Assembly: GCF_000821085.1 (NCBI RefSeq)
Contig: NZ_CCXR01000001.1
Location: forward strand, 3,121,001-3,185,000
Source: Bacillus sp. B-jedd
GTDB taxonomy: Bacteria > Bacillota > Bacilli > Bacillales > Cytobacillaceae
Length of the DNA: 64,000 bases
Direction of reading: 5' to 3'
Position 1 is the first letter of the stretch; each line of letters begins with the position of its first letter. The notes under the pieces are model-generated. The model was not told the origin of the DNA. It made no database searches and was given only the letters and a program-made list of their open reading frames with translations. The position numbers and the translations under genes are program-made. Of this stretch, positions 14,700-23,969 are shown piece by piece.

Positions 14700-15500
14700 T
14701 TACTCTTTTCCGCCTGGATGACGGTCCTGCAGCCCATCGGCCGGATCATCATCGACATATGGATCGTGTTCAAACGCCGGCAGGTCGCCAAAAGCGGTCA
14801 TCGTTCCTGCTTCGTCCAGCTCCTGTTCATACTTCCGGTGCTGGCCATTCGGATAGACTGTTACATTATTGCCGTACATGTCTACAGCGGCGAAATTTTC
14901 ATAATCCTCTACATAACCTACCGGGTCTTCACTCTCAATATAGTCATCATTGTAATGGTCCTTTTCATCAGTAAATGCGAAATCCGACGGTGTTTCGGAT
15001 GTGCCGAAGGAAGCCACCTCCTGCCAAGAATCCTCCGCATCATAGGAAACACTTTCGTCCTTATCATCCTTATCAAACTTTCCGAACGGAGGCATCAGGA
15101 CGCCCTCCTCGACAGGACGGGAATGCGAGGTTACCTGGTCCGGGCTGTGCTCCTTGCAATACGTTGTATTCGGGAGCGCCTCGAGCCTTTTATAAGGAAT
15201 GTCCTTACCACATACCTGGCACTTGCCATAATTCCCATGCTCCATTGCTTCCAAAGCTCTGTTTATCGCATCAAGCTGATTGTTTGAATGTTCATTCAGC
15301 GCCATGTCTTTTTCGCGTTCATAAAGTTCGGTTGCCTCATCGGCAGGATGATTGTCTATACTCGACAGCTCACCCATTGACTCATGGGCATGCCCGCGTT
15401 GCAGACCGTATTCATCATTTTGCTCAAGCTGGCCCTCCACCGTGGCCTTTTCCTCGAGAAGCCTCGCCCGGAGTTCCTCCAATTGGGATGAAGTTAACAT
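14700..15500 (-). CDS. yteA: YteA-like DksA/TraR zinc-finger protein
   Basis: 266 residues. The N-terminal coiled-coil (MLTSSQLEELRARLLEEKATVEGQ) and the zinc finger CQVCGKDIPYKRLEALPNTTYCKEH are those of the DksA/TraR family. A longer acidic C-terminal tail with VGYEDYENFAAVDMYGN-type segments marks the Bacillus YteA subgroup. DksA-type proteins bind RNA polymerase's secondary channel, but YteA is mostly known as a sporulation-associated protein; its role here is unproven. The start at 15500 follows GGAAAGGGG; an upstream in-frame start at 15545 lacks a site. Confidence 0.85.
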   Translation of the reverse strand: MLTSSQLEELRARLLEEKATVEGQLEQNDEYGLQRGHAHESMGELSSIDNHPADEATELYEREKDMALNEHSNNQLDAINRALEAMEHGNYGKCQVCGKDIPYKRLEALPNTTYCKEHSPDQVTSHSRPVEEGVLMPPFGKFDKDDKDESVSYDAEDSWQEVASFGTSETPSDFAFTDEKDHYNDDYIESEDPVGYVEDYENFAAVDMYGNNVTVYPNGQHRKYEQELDEAGTMTAFGDLPAFEHDPYVDDDPADGLQDRHPGGKE

Positions 15501-15701
15501 AAATATGCCCCTTTCCTGTTCATCCGCAGCCAGGCGGCGCGGCATTTCTTTACTATAGTTTCAAGTAAAGGCCCGGTTATTATGCAAACAGGATACAGCC
15601 GAACCAACCATTCCGCTGGATTTCTGCAAAAATGGCCAATGCCCACGGTTCCAGAATAAGTCTTCATCACTGCCGCACACTAATAGCAGGAGGTCGATAG
15701 C

Positions 15702-15860
15702 ATGCCAAACCAGGATAAGCAAAAATTCCACGAAATACAGGAAAAGCATCAGGGCGAATATATAGGAACAGACAGGAACCAGCCAAAAGGGAAAAATTCA
15801 ACCGTTAACGGCCAGGGAAACACCAATCAATCACCAGGCACAACCGGGAGAAATAGGTAA
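15702..15860 (+). CDS. Small Asn/Gln/Gly-rich hydrophilic protein, 52 residues
   Basis: ATG at 15702 with GCAGGAGGTCGAT before it opens a 52-residue frame: MPNQDKQKFHEIQEKHQGEY and then IGTDRNQPKGKNSTVNGQ, ending GTTGRNR. The low complexity in Asn, Gln, Gly and Lys and the absence of hydrophobic core residues are typical of minor small acid-soluble spore proteins, but it matches none that I can name. It sits between the divergent yteA gene and a terminator. No homology was tested. Confidence 0.65.
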   Translation: MPNQDKQKFHEIQEKHQGEYIGTDRNQPKGKNSTVNGQGNTNQSPGTTGRNR

Positions 15861-15903
15861 CCCCAACCCTTTTATATCGGGAAAGCAGACCGATATAACG
15901 GCC

Positions 15904-15948
15904 AAACGCTGTCCCAAGCGATACAGTTGGGGACAGCGTTTACTTTTA
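15904..15948. terminator. Bidirectional terminator between the 52-residue gene and the LysE-type gene
   Basis: AAACGCTGTCCC/GGGACAGCGTTT stem with a T-rich stretch on the plus side. Confidence 0.8.
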
Positions 15949-15954
15949 TTGCTA

Positions 15955-16584
15955 TCAAAAAGCAGCCAGTGCCATAACCCCCTGCCAGCCGAAATACACG
16001 CCAAAGCCGATGAGCGACAAGCCGGATAAAACTGAAATCGCGGTGAGAAGTGTTGACGTAAGGAAACGTTTTGCCCCTGTTGCCATGGCAGCCATCGTAA
16101 TATCCCAAATGAGCAGACCGCTGAAAATAGCCAAACTGTAAAGAACAAGTTCACCTCGCCCGGAAGTCGAGGCTGTTTTTGCCAATACCGACCCGTATAT
16201 CCCCAGCCAGAACAATATTGTCAAAGGGTTCGACAACGACATAAAAAAGCCGGACATGAACGATTTAAACAAAGGTTCCTTTTTGCGGTTACTCCCAATT
16301 TCAAGGTCCCTGATGTTTATCAGACTTTCGATGCCGCTATAAAGCAAAACAAATGCCCCGAACAGCCACAGAAAAGTTTGGACGATGGGCGCATCAAGGA
16401 ACCTAACGACCCCCGCATAAACAATCAACATATAAATCCCATCAGCGGCAGCCGCTCCGACGCCGGTCAAATAAGAATGCCAGAAACCATAGCGGATTCC
16501 CCTGTCCATCTGGGCCGCGTTTATTGGCCCGATTGGCGCGGCAAGCGACAATCCCAGCAAAACGTAACCTAAATAAACAGCCAT
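15955..16584 (-). CDS. LysE/RhtB-family amino acid exporter
   Basis: 209 residues with about six membrane segments. The N-terminal GLSLAAPIGPINAAQMDRGIRYGF and FMSLSNPLTILFWLGIYGS segments are the LysE/RhtB family motifs. It probably exports an amino acid or related metabolite; substrate unknown. The start at 16584 has GAGGGGTGG before it; an in-frame ATG at 16632 would add a non-hydrophobic leader. Confidence 0.88.
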   Translation of the reverse strand: MAVYLGYVLLGLSLAAPIGPINAAQMDRGIRYGFWHSYLTGVGAAAADGIYMLIVYAGVVRFLDAPIVQTFLWLFGAFVLLYSGIESLINIRDLEIGSNRKKEPLFKSFMSGFFMSLSNPLTILFWLGIYGSVLAKTASTSGRGELVLYSLAIFSGLLIWDITMAAMATGAKRFLTSTLLTAISVLSGLSLIGFGVYFGWQGVMALAAF

Positions 16585-16704
16585 CCCAATCCACCCCTCG
16601 CCTGAAAAAGCTCGTCTACAAAGCTTATTCACGAGGCGGGGCTTGTACGACTGTTTTTTAATATTTGCTGGGCCCAGGCTCGTTTGCCCAACTGTAATTT
16701 CTCC

Positions 16705-17148
16705 CTACTTAATCTCCCGGAACACAAACTTCTTTTGGCCAATATAATTGCTGATCGTGTAAAACAAACCGCCTAAAAGGACAGCCGCTTCATCTGTCCA
16801 TTCTTTTGGCAAAATTGTTCCCAGGCCAAATTCGACTATTCGGGCACTAAGCCAATATGAAAGGAAATAGCAGCAAAGGATAACTACAAGAAACCGTGGC
16901 ACACCTTTGGAAAACCGGACTTTGCTTTTGAAAGTGAAGGCTCTGTTTAAAAAATAACTTATGGCGGCTCCAACAGCATTCCCGATGAAAGTAGACAGCC
17001 AATACGAAAAGCCAACGGCATTCAAAAGCATTAACATGATAAAAAGGCCGGCAATCGTGTTAATAGCGCCGACCAAGGCAAAACGAAAAAACGGATGGGT
17101 TCGATTAAGTGTATTTGCGGGAATCAATGCGATAACGCTCCATTCCAT
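16705..17148 (-). CDS. GtrA-like membrane protein
   Basis: 147 residues with four membrane segments and the GtrA signature FALVGAINTIAGLFIMLML, ISYFLNRAFTFKSK and IGQKKFVFRE. GtrA proteins are thought to move or retain polyprenyl-phosphate-linked sugars across the membrane, working with a GtrB-type glycosyltransferase. Its start overlaps the 3' end of the upstream GT2 gene by 44 bases, which fits a coupled pair. No better start codon lies downstream before the conserved region. Confidence 0.88.
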   Translation of the reverse strand: MEWSVIALIPANTLNRTHPFFRFALVGAINTIAGLFIMLMLLNAVGFSYWLSTFIGNAVGAAISYFLNRAFTFKSKVRFSKGVPRFLVVILCCYFLSYWLSARIVEFGLGTILPKEWTDEAAVLLGGLFYTISNYIGQKKFVFREIK

Positions 17149-18127
17149 GTACAGCTTCTTGTTTCAGATTCATGGGCATATTAAACAGGTCAATATCCAC
17201 AATGAATTTAGGACGCTGCTTCGATTCCTTGTAGATTTTGCCAATATACTCGCCAATCAGGCCGATAGCCGACAGCTGCAGGCCCCCAATGAGCCAAATG
17301 GAGATGATCAGCGAGGTCCAGCCTGTCTGTGTATTGCCAAAAAGCTTAAGTAATAGAAAGTATACCCCTGAAAGGATGCTGAGGATGGAAGAAGCAATAC
17401 CCACGATCAGAACGAGTCTGATTGGAGTAACCGAAAACGAAGTAATTCCATCAAAGGCAAATGCAAGCATTTTCCGCAGTGGGTACTTTGACTCGCCTGC
17501 CTCCCGCTCACATCTGTCATAATAAACTTCGGCAGACTTGAAGCCAATCAGCGGCACAACTCCCCTCAGGAACATATTGGCCTCCCTGAATCTTTCTAGC
17601 TCGGTAACAGCCCGCTTGCCAAGCAGCCTGAAATCGGCATGGTTATAAACGAGGCTTACGCCCATTTTTGCCATCAGCCTATAGAAACCCTGCGCTGTGC
17701 TTCGTTTGAACCATGTATCTTTTGAACGGCTCTTTCGTACGCCATAGACAACTTCGCAGCCTTCATTATATTTCAGGATAAATTCCGGAATGGCGGAAAT
17801 GTCATCCTGCAGGTCGGCATCGATTGAAACGATACAATCAGATACATTCCGGGCGGTGAAGATACCGGCTAGCAAAGCATTCTGATGCCCCGCATTTGCT
17901 GCAAGCTTCAGCCCCTTTACATGTTCATTATGAAGTGATTCCTTATAGATAAGCTCCCACGTGCGGTCCCTGCTTCCGTCATCGATGAATAGAATCCTGC
18001 TCTTTGATGAAACAAGCTGGCTGCTAATCATTTCCTCAAGCATGCCATGCAGTCTTGGCATCGTAATCGGCAGCACTTCTTCTTCGTTATAGCAGGGGAC
18101 GACTATTGTCAGGACAGGCTCTGTCAT
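17105..18127 (-). CDS. GT2 polyprenyl-phosphate glycosyltransferase, YkoT/GtrB-like
   Basis: 340 residues. The N-terminal GT-A domain has VVPCYNEEEVLP, the metal-binding SIDADLQDD and RKSRSKDTWFKR; two C-terminal membrane helices follow (LVLIVGIASSILSILSG and ISIWLIGGLQLSAIGLIGEY). This layout is that of DPM1/GtrB enzymes, which load a sugar onto undecaprenyl phosphate at the inner face of the membrane. Order in the operon is YkoS-like, this gene, GtrA; it resembles the ykoS-ykoT pair of B. subtilis. GGAGGTAGTGAATT precedes the ATG. Confidence 0.9.
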   Translation of the reverse strand: MTEPVLTIVVPCYNEEEVLPITMPRLHGMLEEMISSQLVSSKSRILFIDDGSRDRTWELIYKESLHNEHVKGLKLAANAGHQNALLAGIFTARNVSDCIVSIDADLQDDISAIPEFILKYNEGCEVVYGVRKSRSKDTWFKRSTAQGFYRLMAKMGVSLVYNHADFRLLGKRAVTELERFREANMFLRGVVPLIGFKSAEVYYDRCEREAGESKYPLRKMLAFAFDGITSFSVTPIRLVLIVGIASSILSILSGVYFLLLKLFGNTQTGWTSLIISIWLIGGLQLSAIGLIGEYIGKIYKESKQRPKFIVDIDLFNMPMNLKQEAVHGMERYRIDSRKYT

Positions 18128-18160
18128 AATTCACTACCTCCGTTGCACCTGAATTTACCG

Positions 18161-19843
18161 CTATAAAGCTTTGTAAAGATAAATTTTCCAGGCTGAATCT
18201 TTTGATACGAAAGTCCGTTCAAGCAAAAGGCCATTATCGGCGGCATTTCTGATGGGCAAGGCCGAAAAGATGTATTCGCCGCCCATCTTTTTAAACTGGG
18301 CTGTGTTCAATTCCAGGTGTTTCAGTGACCGCTTGCTGTCTTTTTTAACCATATATCTTTTGCCAAGTTCGCTCGTAAAAATATAGCAGCGGCCCCCCCA
18401 CGTATCGAAGTACTCCTTAATCGTGCTGTTCTTGTCCAGTTCTTTTTCAATGATTTTCCGAAACTCGTATTTGTATGTTAATGGGTAGAAATTATTGTAT
18501 GTATCGAGTGTGTAAAAACCATTGTACTGGGCGATGGCGGGGTGGATTCCGATGCTTGCAACCCTGTAATCCTCTTTCGGCCTTCCGATAAACTCGGCAA
18601 TAGTGGCGAACTGCTCTTCCGCGTAAAACTCCCTGACTGTCGGTTTATCGCGGTAAACAATTTCATCATTGGCTAAAAACAAAACAGCCAGCTGGCCCGC
18701 TATGAGAATAACAGCGGTCCTTTTCCACGCGGTCCCCGACTCGGCCATAATTTTCAGAGCAATGGCAAACCAAGTATAAATAACCAACGGCCGGAGAAAG
18801 TGGAAGCGCGCAAAGTTGAATGTATCAAGAAAATGAAAACGCTCCGTCAACGGAAGCCAGCCTTTGTAAAACCAGAAAGCATACCATACCGACAACGCGG
18901 CGTTCAGCACAAACAATCCCAGAAAAAGCTTTTCCTTCCGCCAAATCTTCCTTTCGGCCACGATGAGAAGCGCAATAAACGCGGCAGCCGTAATAAACAG
19001 GCCGTGAACCGTCATGACATGCGTATGGCCCAGGAAAAAATTCCTTACCGCCAGCCAAGCTGACTCCAGGAACGTCAGCCGCGCATGGAAATACTCATCT
19101 CGGCTGTTTGGTTCATGGTCGAACAAAAACGAATAGACCAGCCTGTATTCCACAATCAAATACATGGCAGTCATCAAAACAATACCGAGTAAAAAGCGAA
19201 GGTTCCAGCTTTTCTTCCGTATGGCATCTGCCAGCCAAAAAAGGCCCGCCGCCACAATAAAAAAGAAGAAACCTAAAACGAAGCTTGAATAGAAGGGAAG
19301 AAGAATGAGGACCAGCCAATTCACCATCCGCTTTTCTCCCATTCTTATATTCAACAAAGCCCAAGCTGCAAGCGGCATGCCTAAAGTACTCAGCATACCT
19401 GACGGCCAGAAAGGCGTCAGTGCGAAAGCTACCGCGGCAAATGTAATTATCCAATTTAAGCCTGATTCCTTGATGACATGCTTTTTAAGCAGAAGGTACA
19501 TGCCAATGAATGCAACAATCCTGGTAATTGCCAGGCTAACCGTATAGGCCGCCATAGGCGGCAGAAGGGCATGCAGCCAAACAATCCCGCTCAGTTCGGG
19601 TCCGAATGCATTCCGCGACAGCTCCCCGTTTATTATTTGCGGGATGGCGGCATTGACCGGACCGAATATTTCCCCGCTTTCCGCGAGTACTTTATACCAG
19701 GCGATATTGGAATCGAGATTATCGTGGACTCTGATATGGGCATTTTCTCCAAGTAAGATAAGCGGAGACAAATAGACTGCCAGCAGGAAAAAGGCGATCC
19801 CAATCTGATATCTTTCCTGTTTTCCAGCGCCAATTCCCGCCAT
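18161..19843 (-). CDS. Large polytopic membrane protein, YkoS-like (DUF6044)
   Basis: 560 residues, with about ten or more hydrophobic segments in the first 400 and a C-terminal hydrophilic part (about residues 400-560). It lies directly upstream of the GT2 and GtrA genes, 33 bases apart. That position and its layout match YkoS of B. subtilis; GT-C glycosyltransferases have the same pattern, so it may transfer the lipid-linked sugar to an outside acceptor such as teichoic acid or a glycolipid. The acceptor is unknown. The assignment rests on context and topology more than on motifs. Confidence 0.75.
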   Translation of the reverse strand: MAGIGAGKQERYQIGIAFFLLAVYLSPLILLGENAHIRVHDNLDSNIAWYKVLAESGEIFGPVNAAIPQIINGELSRNAFGPELSGIVWLHALLPPMAAYTVSLAITRIVAFIGMYLLLKKHVIKESGLNWIITFAAVAFALTPFWPSGMLSTLGMPLAAWALLNIRMGEKRMVNWLVLILLPFYSSFVLGFFFFIVAAGLFWLADAIRKKSWNLRFLLGIVLMTAMYLIVEYRLVYSFLFDHEPNSRDEYFHARLTFLESAWLAVRNFFLGHTHVMTVHGLFITAAAFIALLIVAERKIWRKEKLFLGLFVLNAALSVWYAFWFYKGWLPLTERFHFLDTFNFARFHFLRPLVIYTWFAIALKIMAESGTAWKRTAVILIAGQLAVLFLANDEIVYRDKPTVREFYAEEQFATIAEFIGRPKEDYRVASIGIHPAIAQYNGFYTLDTYNNFYPLTYKYEFRKIIEKELDKNSTIKEYFDTWGGRCYIFTSELGKRYMVKKDSKRSLKHLELNTAQFKKMGGEYIFSALPIRNAADNGLLLERTFVSKDSAWKIYLYKAL

Positions 19844-20107
19844 TCTCTCCCCGCCTTTCCCTCAATTGATCATCCTGTATGCAAATGAATTTCCACCTAA
19901 TACGTTTGCCCCTGTCATAGTATCTCTTCAAAAGTTGAATTTTATTCCTTTTTTGCTGCTCATAGAGTATTGATGCGTTTCAACAAAATTATGCAAAAAG
20001 ATAGAAAATTCGATATTTTTTTGTTGCAAAAAGAATTCATTTTATCTATATTTACGTTAAATACTATATTTATATATCTTATATTGAATCTCCAAAGGGG
20101 AAATTAT

Positions 20108-20764
20108 ATGAAAAGGTTCTTGTTTATTGTTATTCTTTTCTTTATGGGAATTGTAGCTGCCCAGCCCGGGCTGCCAAATGCTTTTGCAGGAAACTTATCT
20201 AAGGAATTTGCGGAAGAAACTGGTACTCTTCGAAATAAGGACCACGGCATACTGACAGTCCTTTCCTACCATGTAGTAAACGAAGTAACAGGAAAGCCTT
20301 TTCTCATGCCGAGTTCCGTCGTGGAAAGCGGTAATCAAGAAATCGCCAAGCTGGCTGAATTCTTAACAAAAGGAAAAGAAACAGAATATGAAAAATCGAA
20401 GGCTATTTATATATGGGTCACCGAGAATCTAGAATATGATGCTGATACATATTTTGACGCTATTCGAGGGGTTCCTTTTGATGTTAAATCTGCCATGGAA
20501 ACATTCTATACGAGAAAAGCAATGTGTATGGGTTTTTCTCATTTGAATGCGGCATTGCACAGAGCAGCCGGAATAGAGGCGAAAGTCGTCTATGGAAATA
20601 ACCATGCATGGAATGAAATTAAAGTGGATGGCCGCTGGACTCCTCAGGATACTACTAAAGGGGCAGGCTATATAGATGGCCGGAGCAGGCAGTTTGTCCA
20701 TAAGCCAACTATGGATTACCTTACCTATTCCGACATGGTAAAAGAAGGAGAATATCTTTGGTAA
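20108..20764 (+). CDS. Exported transglutaminase-like protein
   Basis: 218 residues with a signal peptide (MKRFLFIVILFFMGIVAAQP). The transglutaminase-like fold is seen in the C-terminal half, with Cys in RKAMCMGFSH, His in NNHAWNEIK and Asp in WTPQDTTKGAG forming a complete triad. Bacterial members are usually peptidases or wall-modifying enzymes rather than crosslinkers. The ATG at 20108 has AAAGGGGAAATTAT upstream; earlier in-frame starts would bury the signal peptide behind an AT-rich, implausible leader (19970-20107). Monocistronic. Confidence 0.85.
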   Translation: MKRFLFIVILFFMGIVAAQPGLPNAFAGNLSKEFAEETGTLRNKDHGILTVLSYHVVNEVTGKPFLMPSSVVESGNQEIAKLAEFLTKGKETEYEKSKAIYIWVTENLEYDADTYFDAIRGVPFDVKSAMETFYTRKAMCMGFSHLNAALHRAAGIEAKVVYGNNHAWNEIKVDGRWTPQDTTKGAGYIDGRSRQFVHKPTMDYLTYSDMVKEGEYLW

Positions 20765-20795
20765 TCAAAGCTAGTTTTCTCTAAAGCCTTTCAGT

Positions 20796-20828
20796 CACTT
20801 CCTGATTAGTCAGGAAGTGTTTTTTTTA
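20796..20828 (+). terminator. Terminator after the transglutaminase-like gene
   Basis: ACTTCCTGA/TCAGGAAGT stem followed by eight T. Confidence 0.9.
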
Positions 20829-20968
20829 TAATTCTATGAATGATGTTTTCCGTTTAAGGAGTTTGTCCATAATGGTAATCAAGATCCAGATACTAATTTT
20901 ACTCATCTATTTTGCCTGGTTCACCTGATTATTTTGAAATAACTCCTCTTGCCTTTAAGGAGGCCCTT

Positions 20969-21955
20969 ATGCCAAGCCGTTTATATATTCACTTTTTGCG
21001 TCTGCCTGTCCTGATCCGGATTTTGTTTCTCACCCTGCTTTTCTTTCTCGCATTCGGAATTATCATTCGTTTACTGGAGCCCAAAACCTTCTTAACAATT
21101 TATGATGGGATTTGGTGGGCAATCATTACCGCAACAACTGTCGGGTACGGTGATTATGTCCCGCAGTCGCTGGCGGGAAGGGCGGCCGCGGTTCTGCTTA
21201 TTTTGTTCGGCGCAGGACTCGTTTCGTTTTATCTTGTCTCAGTGGCTACGGCTGCGGTCACAAAACAAAATGCCTTTTCGGAAGGAAAACTTGCCTATAA
21301 AGGCATGAAGCATATTGTCATTGTCGGCTGGAATGAGCGTTCAAGGGAGATTATTAACAAGCTGAACGTATCTGGAATGCCATCCGATATTGTCCTCATT
21401 GATGAAACACTCGAAGAAAATCCGGTTGACTCAAAATATATTCACTTTATTAAAGGAAAGCCGCATATTGACGGGACCATTTTGAAAGGGAATGTCTCGA
21501 AAGCAGAATTAGTCCTGATTACAGCAGACCATGGCCACGAGGAGATACAGGCGGATATGAATTCCATCCTGACATTACTCACCATAAAAGGCCTCTGCCC
21601 TGATGTGAAATGCATAGTCGAAATTCTGACTCCGGAACAAGCCGTAAACGCAAAAAGGGCTGGCGCAGACGAGGTACTCCAATCAAACAGGCTGACTAGT
21701 ATTTTTATGTTAAGCAGCCTGCATTCCAGGGGAGCCGGTCTGCTAATGGAGATCATTGGGGAACTTCAGGAGAACAGACTTGCAATGGAGGAAGCCAGCG
21801 AACAGTTTGCAGGTAAAAGTTTTGCGGAAATGAAACAACTTTGGCCAGGAAAGGAGAGCCTCCTGGTTGGCATTAAAAGAGGCGAGGAGCTGCTACTCAA
21901 TCCTCCCCTCACCTTTACAGTCCAAAGCGGGGATCAGCTAATTTTGCTCAAATAA
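20969..21955 (+). CDS. yugO: Potassium channel protein YugO (2TM + RCK domain)
   Basis: 328 residues, the same length as B. subtilis YugO as I recall it. Two membrane helices flank the pore with the selectivity filter TATTVGYGDYVP (about residues 60-71), then an RCK/TrkA-N Rossmann domain begins at HIVIVGWNERSREII and a TrkA-C-like end follows. It conducts K+, and in B. subtilis it takes part in biofilm formation and electrical signalling. The ATG at 20969 follows AAGGAGGCCCTT. The small mstX gene that precedes yugO in B. subtilis is not seen in the gap upstream. Confidence 0.93.
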   Translation: MPSRLYIHFLRLPVLIRILFLTLLFFLAFGIIIRLLEPKTFLTIYDGIWWAIITATTVGYGDYVPQSLAGRAAAVLLILFGAGLVSFYLVSVATAAVTKQNAFSEGKLAYKGMKHIVIVGWNERSREIINKLNVSGMPSDIVLIDETLEENPVDSKYIHFIKGKPHIDGTILKGNVSKAELVLITADHGHEEIQADMNSILTLLTIKGLCPDVKCIVEILTPEQAVNAKRAGADEVLQSNRLTSIFMLSSLHSRGAGLLMEIIGELQENRLAMEEASEQFAGKSFAEMKQLWPGKESLLVGIKRGEELLLNPPLTFTVQSGDQLILLK

Positions 21956-21957
21956 AA

Positions 21958-21988
21958 AACCGGAAGCTGATTGCTGCTTCCGGTTTTC
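21958..21988. terminator. Terminator between yugO and yugN
   Basis: AACCGGAAGC/GCTTCCGGTT stem with A and T runs; serves convergent genes. Confidence 0.85.
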
Positions 21989-21998
21989 AAGAAAACTA

Positions 21999-22400
21999 TC
22001 ATAGGAGGGCTGCTTCTAGCTTCCTGACCAGATCATCGGCGATGTTCAAATACTCCGTATCAATGGGCGCATCCTTATCCTCCGGTGCCTGGAACTGGTT
22101 AACCGAAGCTGAGACGTTCCCGATATTTCCTTCTTCATCCAGATCATCTTCGTATTGGTGGGCAAGCAGGAATGGTGTCCCTATCCTCACTCTTGGATTC
22201 CCCCCATCCAATTGGCCTTCAACAGCCTGAAAGGGAATTCTGAAAAAGTGGTACGTACCGTCATCATTAATCTTATAATCAAAAAAGCCTTTGTCATAAT
22301 CCCAGTTGCCACCGACACTGTAGCCAAGCGGCTTTAAAGAATCCTCCAGAGCCTTGAAGGAGAAATCCTTCCCTTCAACATTAGTTTTTATCGGAATCAT
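21999..22400 (-). CDS. yugN: YugN-like family protein
   Basis: 133 residues, soluble, with GYSVGGNWDYDKGFFDYKI and FFRIPFQAVEGQLD, fitting the YugN family conserved next to yugO and pgi in Bacillus. No catalytic motif is evident and its function is unknown. The start at 22400 is chosen for GGAGCTGCT just upstream. It reads towards yugO and in the same direction as, and downstream of, pgi (56 bases). Confidence 0.85.
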   Translation of the reverse strand: MIPIKTNVEGKDFSFKALEDSLKPLGYSVGGNWDYDKGFFDYKINDDGTYHFFRIPFQAVEGQLDGGNPRVRIGTPFLLAHQYEDDLDEEGNIGNVSASVNQFQAPEDKDAPIDTEYLNIADDLVRKLEAALL

Positions 22401-22455
22401 AGCAGCTCCTCTTTTCCTCATAATTTTTGCAAAAGAGTCACCGGCAGCCGATAGG

Positions 22456-23805
22456 CTATTTCAGGCGTTTTTCAAGCTCGGCCTTTTTCTCTTCATAGCC
22501 CGGCTTGCCGAGAAGCGCGAACATATTTACTTTGTAAGCCTCCACGCCCGGCTGGTCAAACGGATTGACACCAAGCAGATAGCCGCTCATCGCGCATGCT
22601 TTTTCAAAGAAATAAACAAGATAACCGAAAGTGTATTCATCCATGGCCGGAATGGAAACGATCAGATTGGGGACACCGCCGTCCGTATGGGCAAGCATTG
22701 TACCTTCAAATGCTTTATTATTAACGAAATCAACCGTCTCTCCCGCCAAATAATTCAATCCGTCAAGATCATTGGCCTCTTTTTCAATGGTGAGCTCATA
22801 CCGTGGTTTTTCCACTTTAATGATCGTTTCAAACATGTCGCGGCGGCCTTCCTGAACATATTGCCCCAATGAATGCAGGTCTGTCGAAAAATTGGCCGAA
22901 GCTGGGAAAATCCCTTTCTGGTCCTTTCCTTCACTCTCCCCGAACAACTGCTTCCACCATTCACTGAAATATTGAAGCCCCGGCTCATAGTTGACGAGCA
23001 TTTCAATCGTTTTGCCTTTATTGTACAAGGCATTCCTTACTGCGGCGTATTGGTAGGCTTCGTTATCCTCGAGCTCGGAACCGCTGTAATCATTCATCGC
23101 CTGGGCGGCACCCTTCATCATGGCTTCAATGTCCGCCCCGCTTACTGCGATTGGCAGCAGTCCGACTGCAGTCAAGACAGAGTAGCGTCCGCCAACATCA
23201 TCCGGAATGACAAATGTTTCATAGCCCTCTTCATCGGAAAGAGTCTTCAGTGCGCCGCGCGCTTTGTCTGTTGTCGCGTATACACGTTTCCGGGCTTCCT
23301 CTTCTCCGTATTTTTCAATGAGAAGCTTCCTGAACAGCCTGAACGCCAAAGCCGGCTCAGTAGTTGTTCCTGATTTTGAAATGACATTGATGGAGAAGTC
23401 TTTGCCTTCAATCAGGCTGATGACATCCTGCATGTATGTCGATGAGATATTGTTGCCCGCAAAAATGATTTGTGGCGTGCCGCGTTTCTCCGCCGCCATG
23501 GCATTGTAGAATGTGTTGCCGAGCATTTCAAGCGCTGCACGCGCGCCAAGATACGAACCGCCAATGCCAATGACGATCAGAACATCGGAGTCGGATTTGA
23601 TTTTTTCAGCAGCTTTTTGGATACGGGAAAATTCCTCTTTGTCATAATTCTCGGGGAGATCGATCCAGCCGAGATAATCGCTTCCCGCTCCTGTTTTTTC
23701 GTGCAGGGAATGGTGGGCGACTTTAACAGCGTCGCGCAGGTAGGTCAGTTCGTGCTCGCCAAAGAAACCGAGCGCTTTCGAATAGTCAAAACGGATATGT
23801 GTCAT
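22456..23805 (-). CDS. pgi: Glucose-6-phosphate isomerase
   Basis: 449 residues, normal for the short bacterial Pgi group. It interconverts glucose-6-phosphate and fructose-6-phosphate in glycolysis. Visible motifs include [33 protein letters not shown] and [17 protein letters not shown]. The start is ATG at 23805 (GGAGGTTCCAAG upstream) rather than an earlier in-frame one at 23883. The 5' side borders a GC-rich repeat element. Confidence 0.96.
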   Translation of the reverse strand: MTHIRFDYSKALGFFGEHELTYLRDAVKVAHHSLHEKTGAGSDYLGWIDLPENYDKEEFSRIQKAAEKIKSDSDVLIVIGIGGSYLGARAALEMLGNTFYNAMAAEKRGTPQIIFAGNNISSTYMQDVISLIEGKDFSINVISKSGTTTEPALAFRLFRKLLIEKYGEEEARKRVYATTDKARGALKTLSDEEGYETFVIPDDVGGRYSVLTAVGLLPIAVSGADIEAMMKGAAQAMNDYSGSELEDNEAYQYAAVRNALYNKGKTIEMLVNYEPGLQYFSEWWKQLFGESEGKDQKGIFPASANFSTDLHSLGQYVQEGRRDMFETIIKVEKPRYELTIEKEANDLDGLNYLAGETVDFVNNKAFEGTMLAHTDGGVPNLIVSIPAMDEYTFGYLVYFFEKACAMSGYLLGVNPFDQPGVEAYKVNMFALLGKPGYEEKKAELEKRLK

Positions 23806-23969
23806 CTTGGAACCTCCGTGTTTTATTGTTATCATACCCACTTTACCCAAAGGAAATCGTATAAGCAAGGAACTTCCTTCCATGAAAGCGCGCCCATTTT
23901 CGATAATTTCATGGCTGGGCTCCTTTCATGGTATTTCGGAAATTTAGGCGCCTATATATTCTGTTTTTT

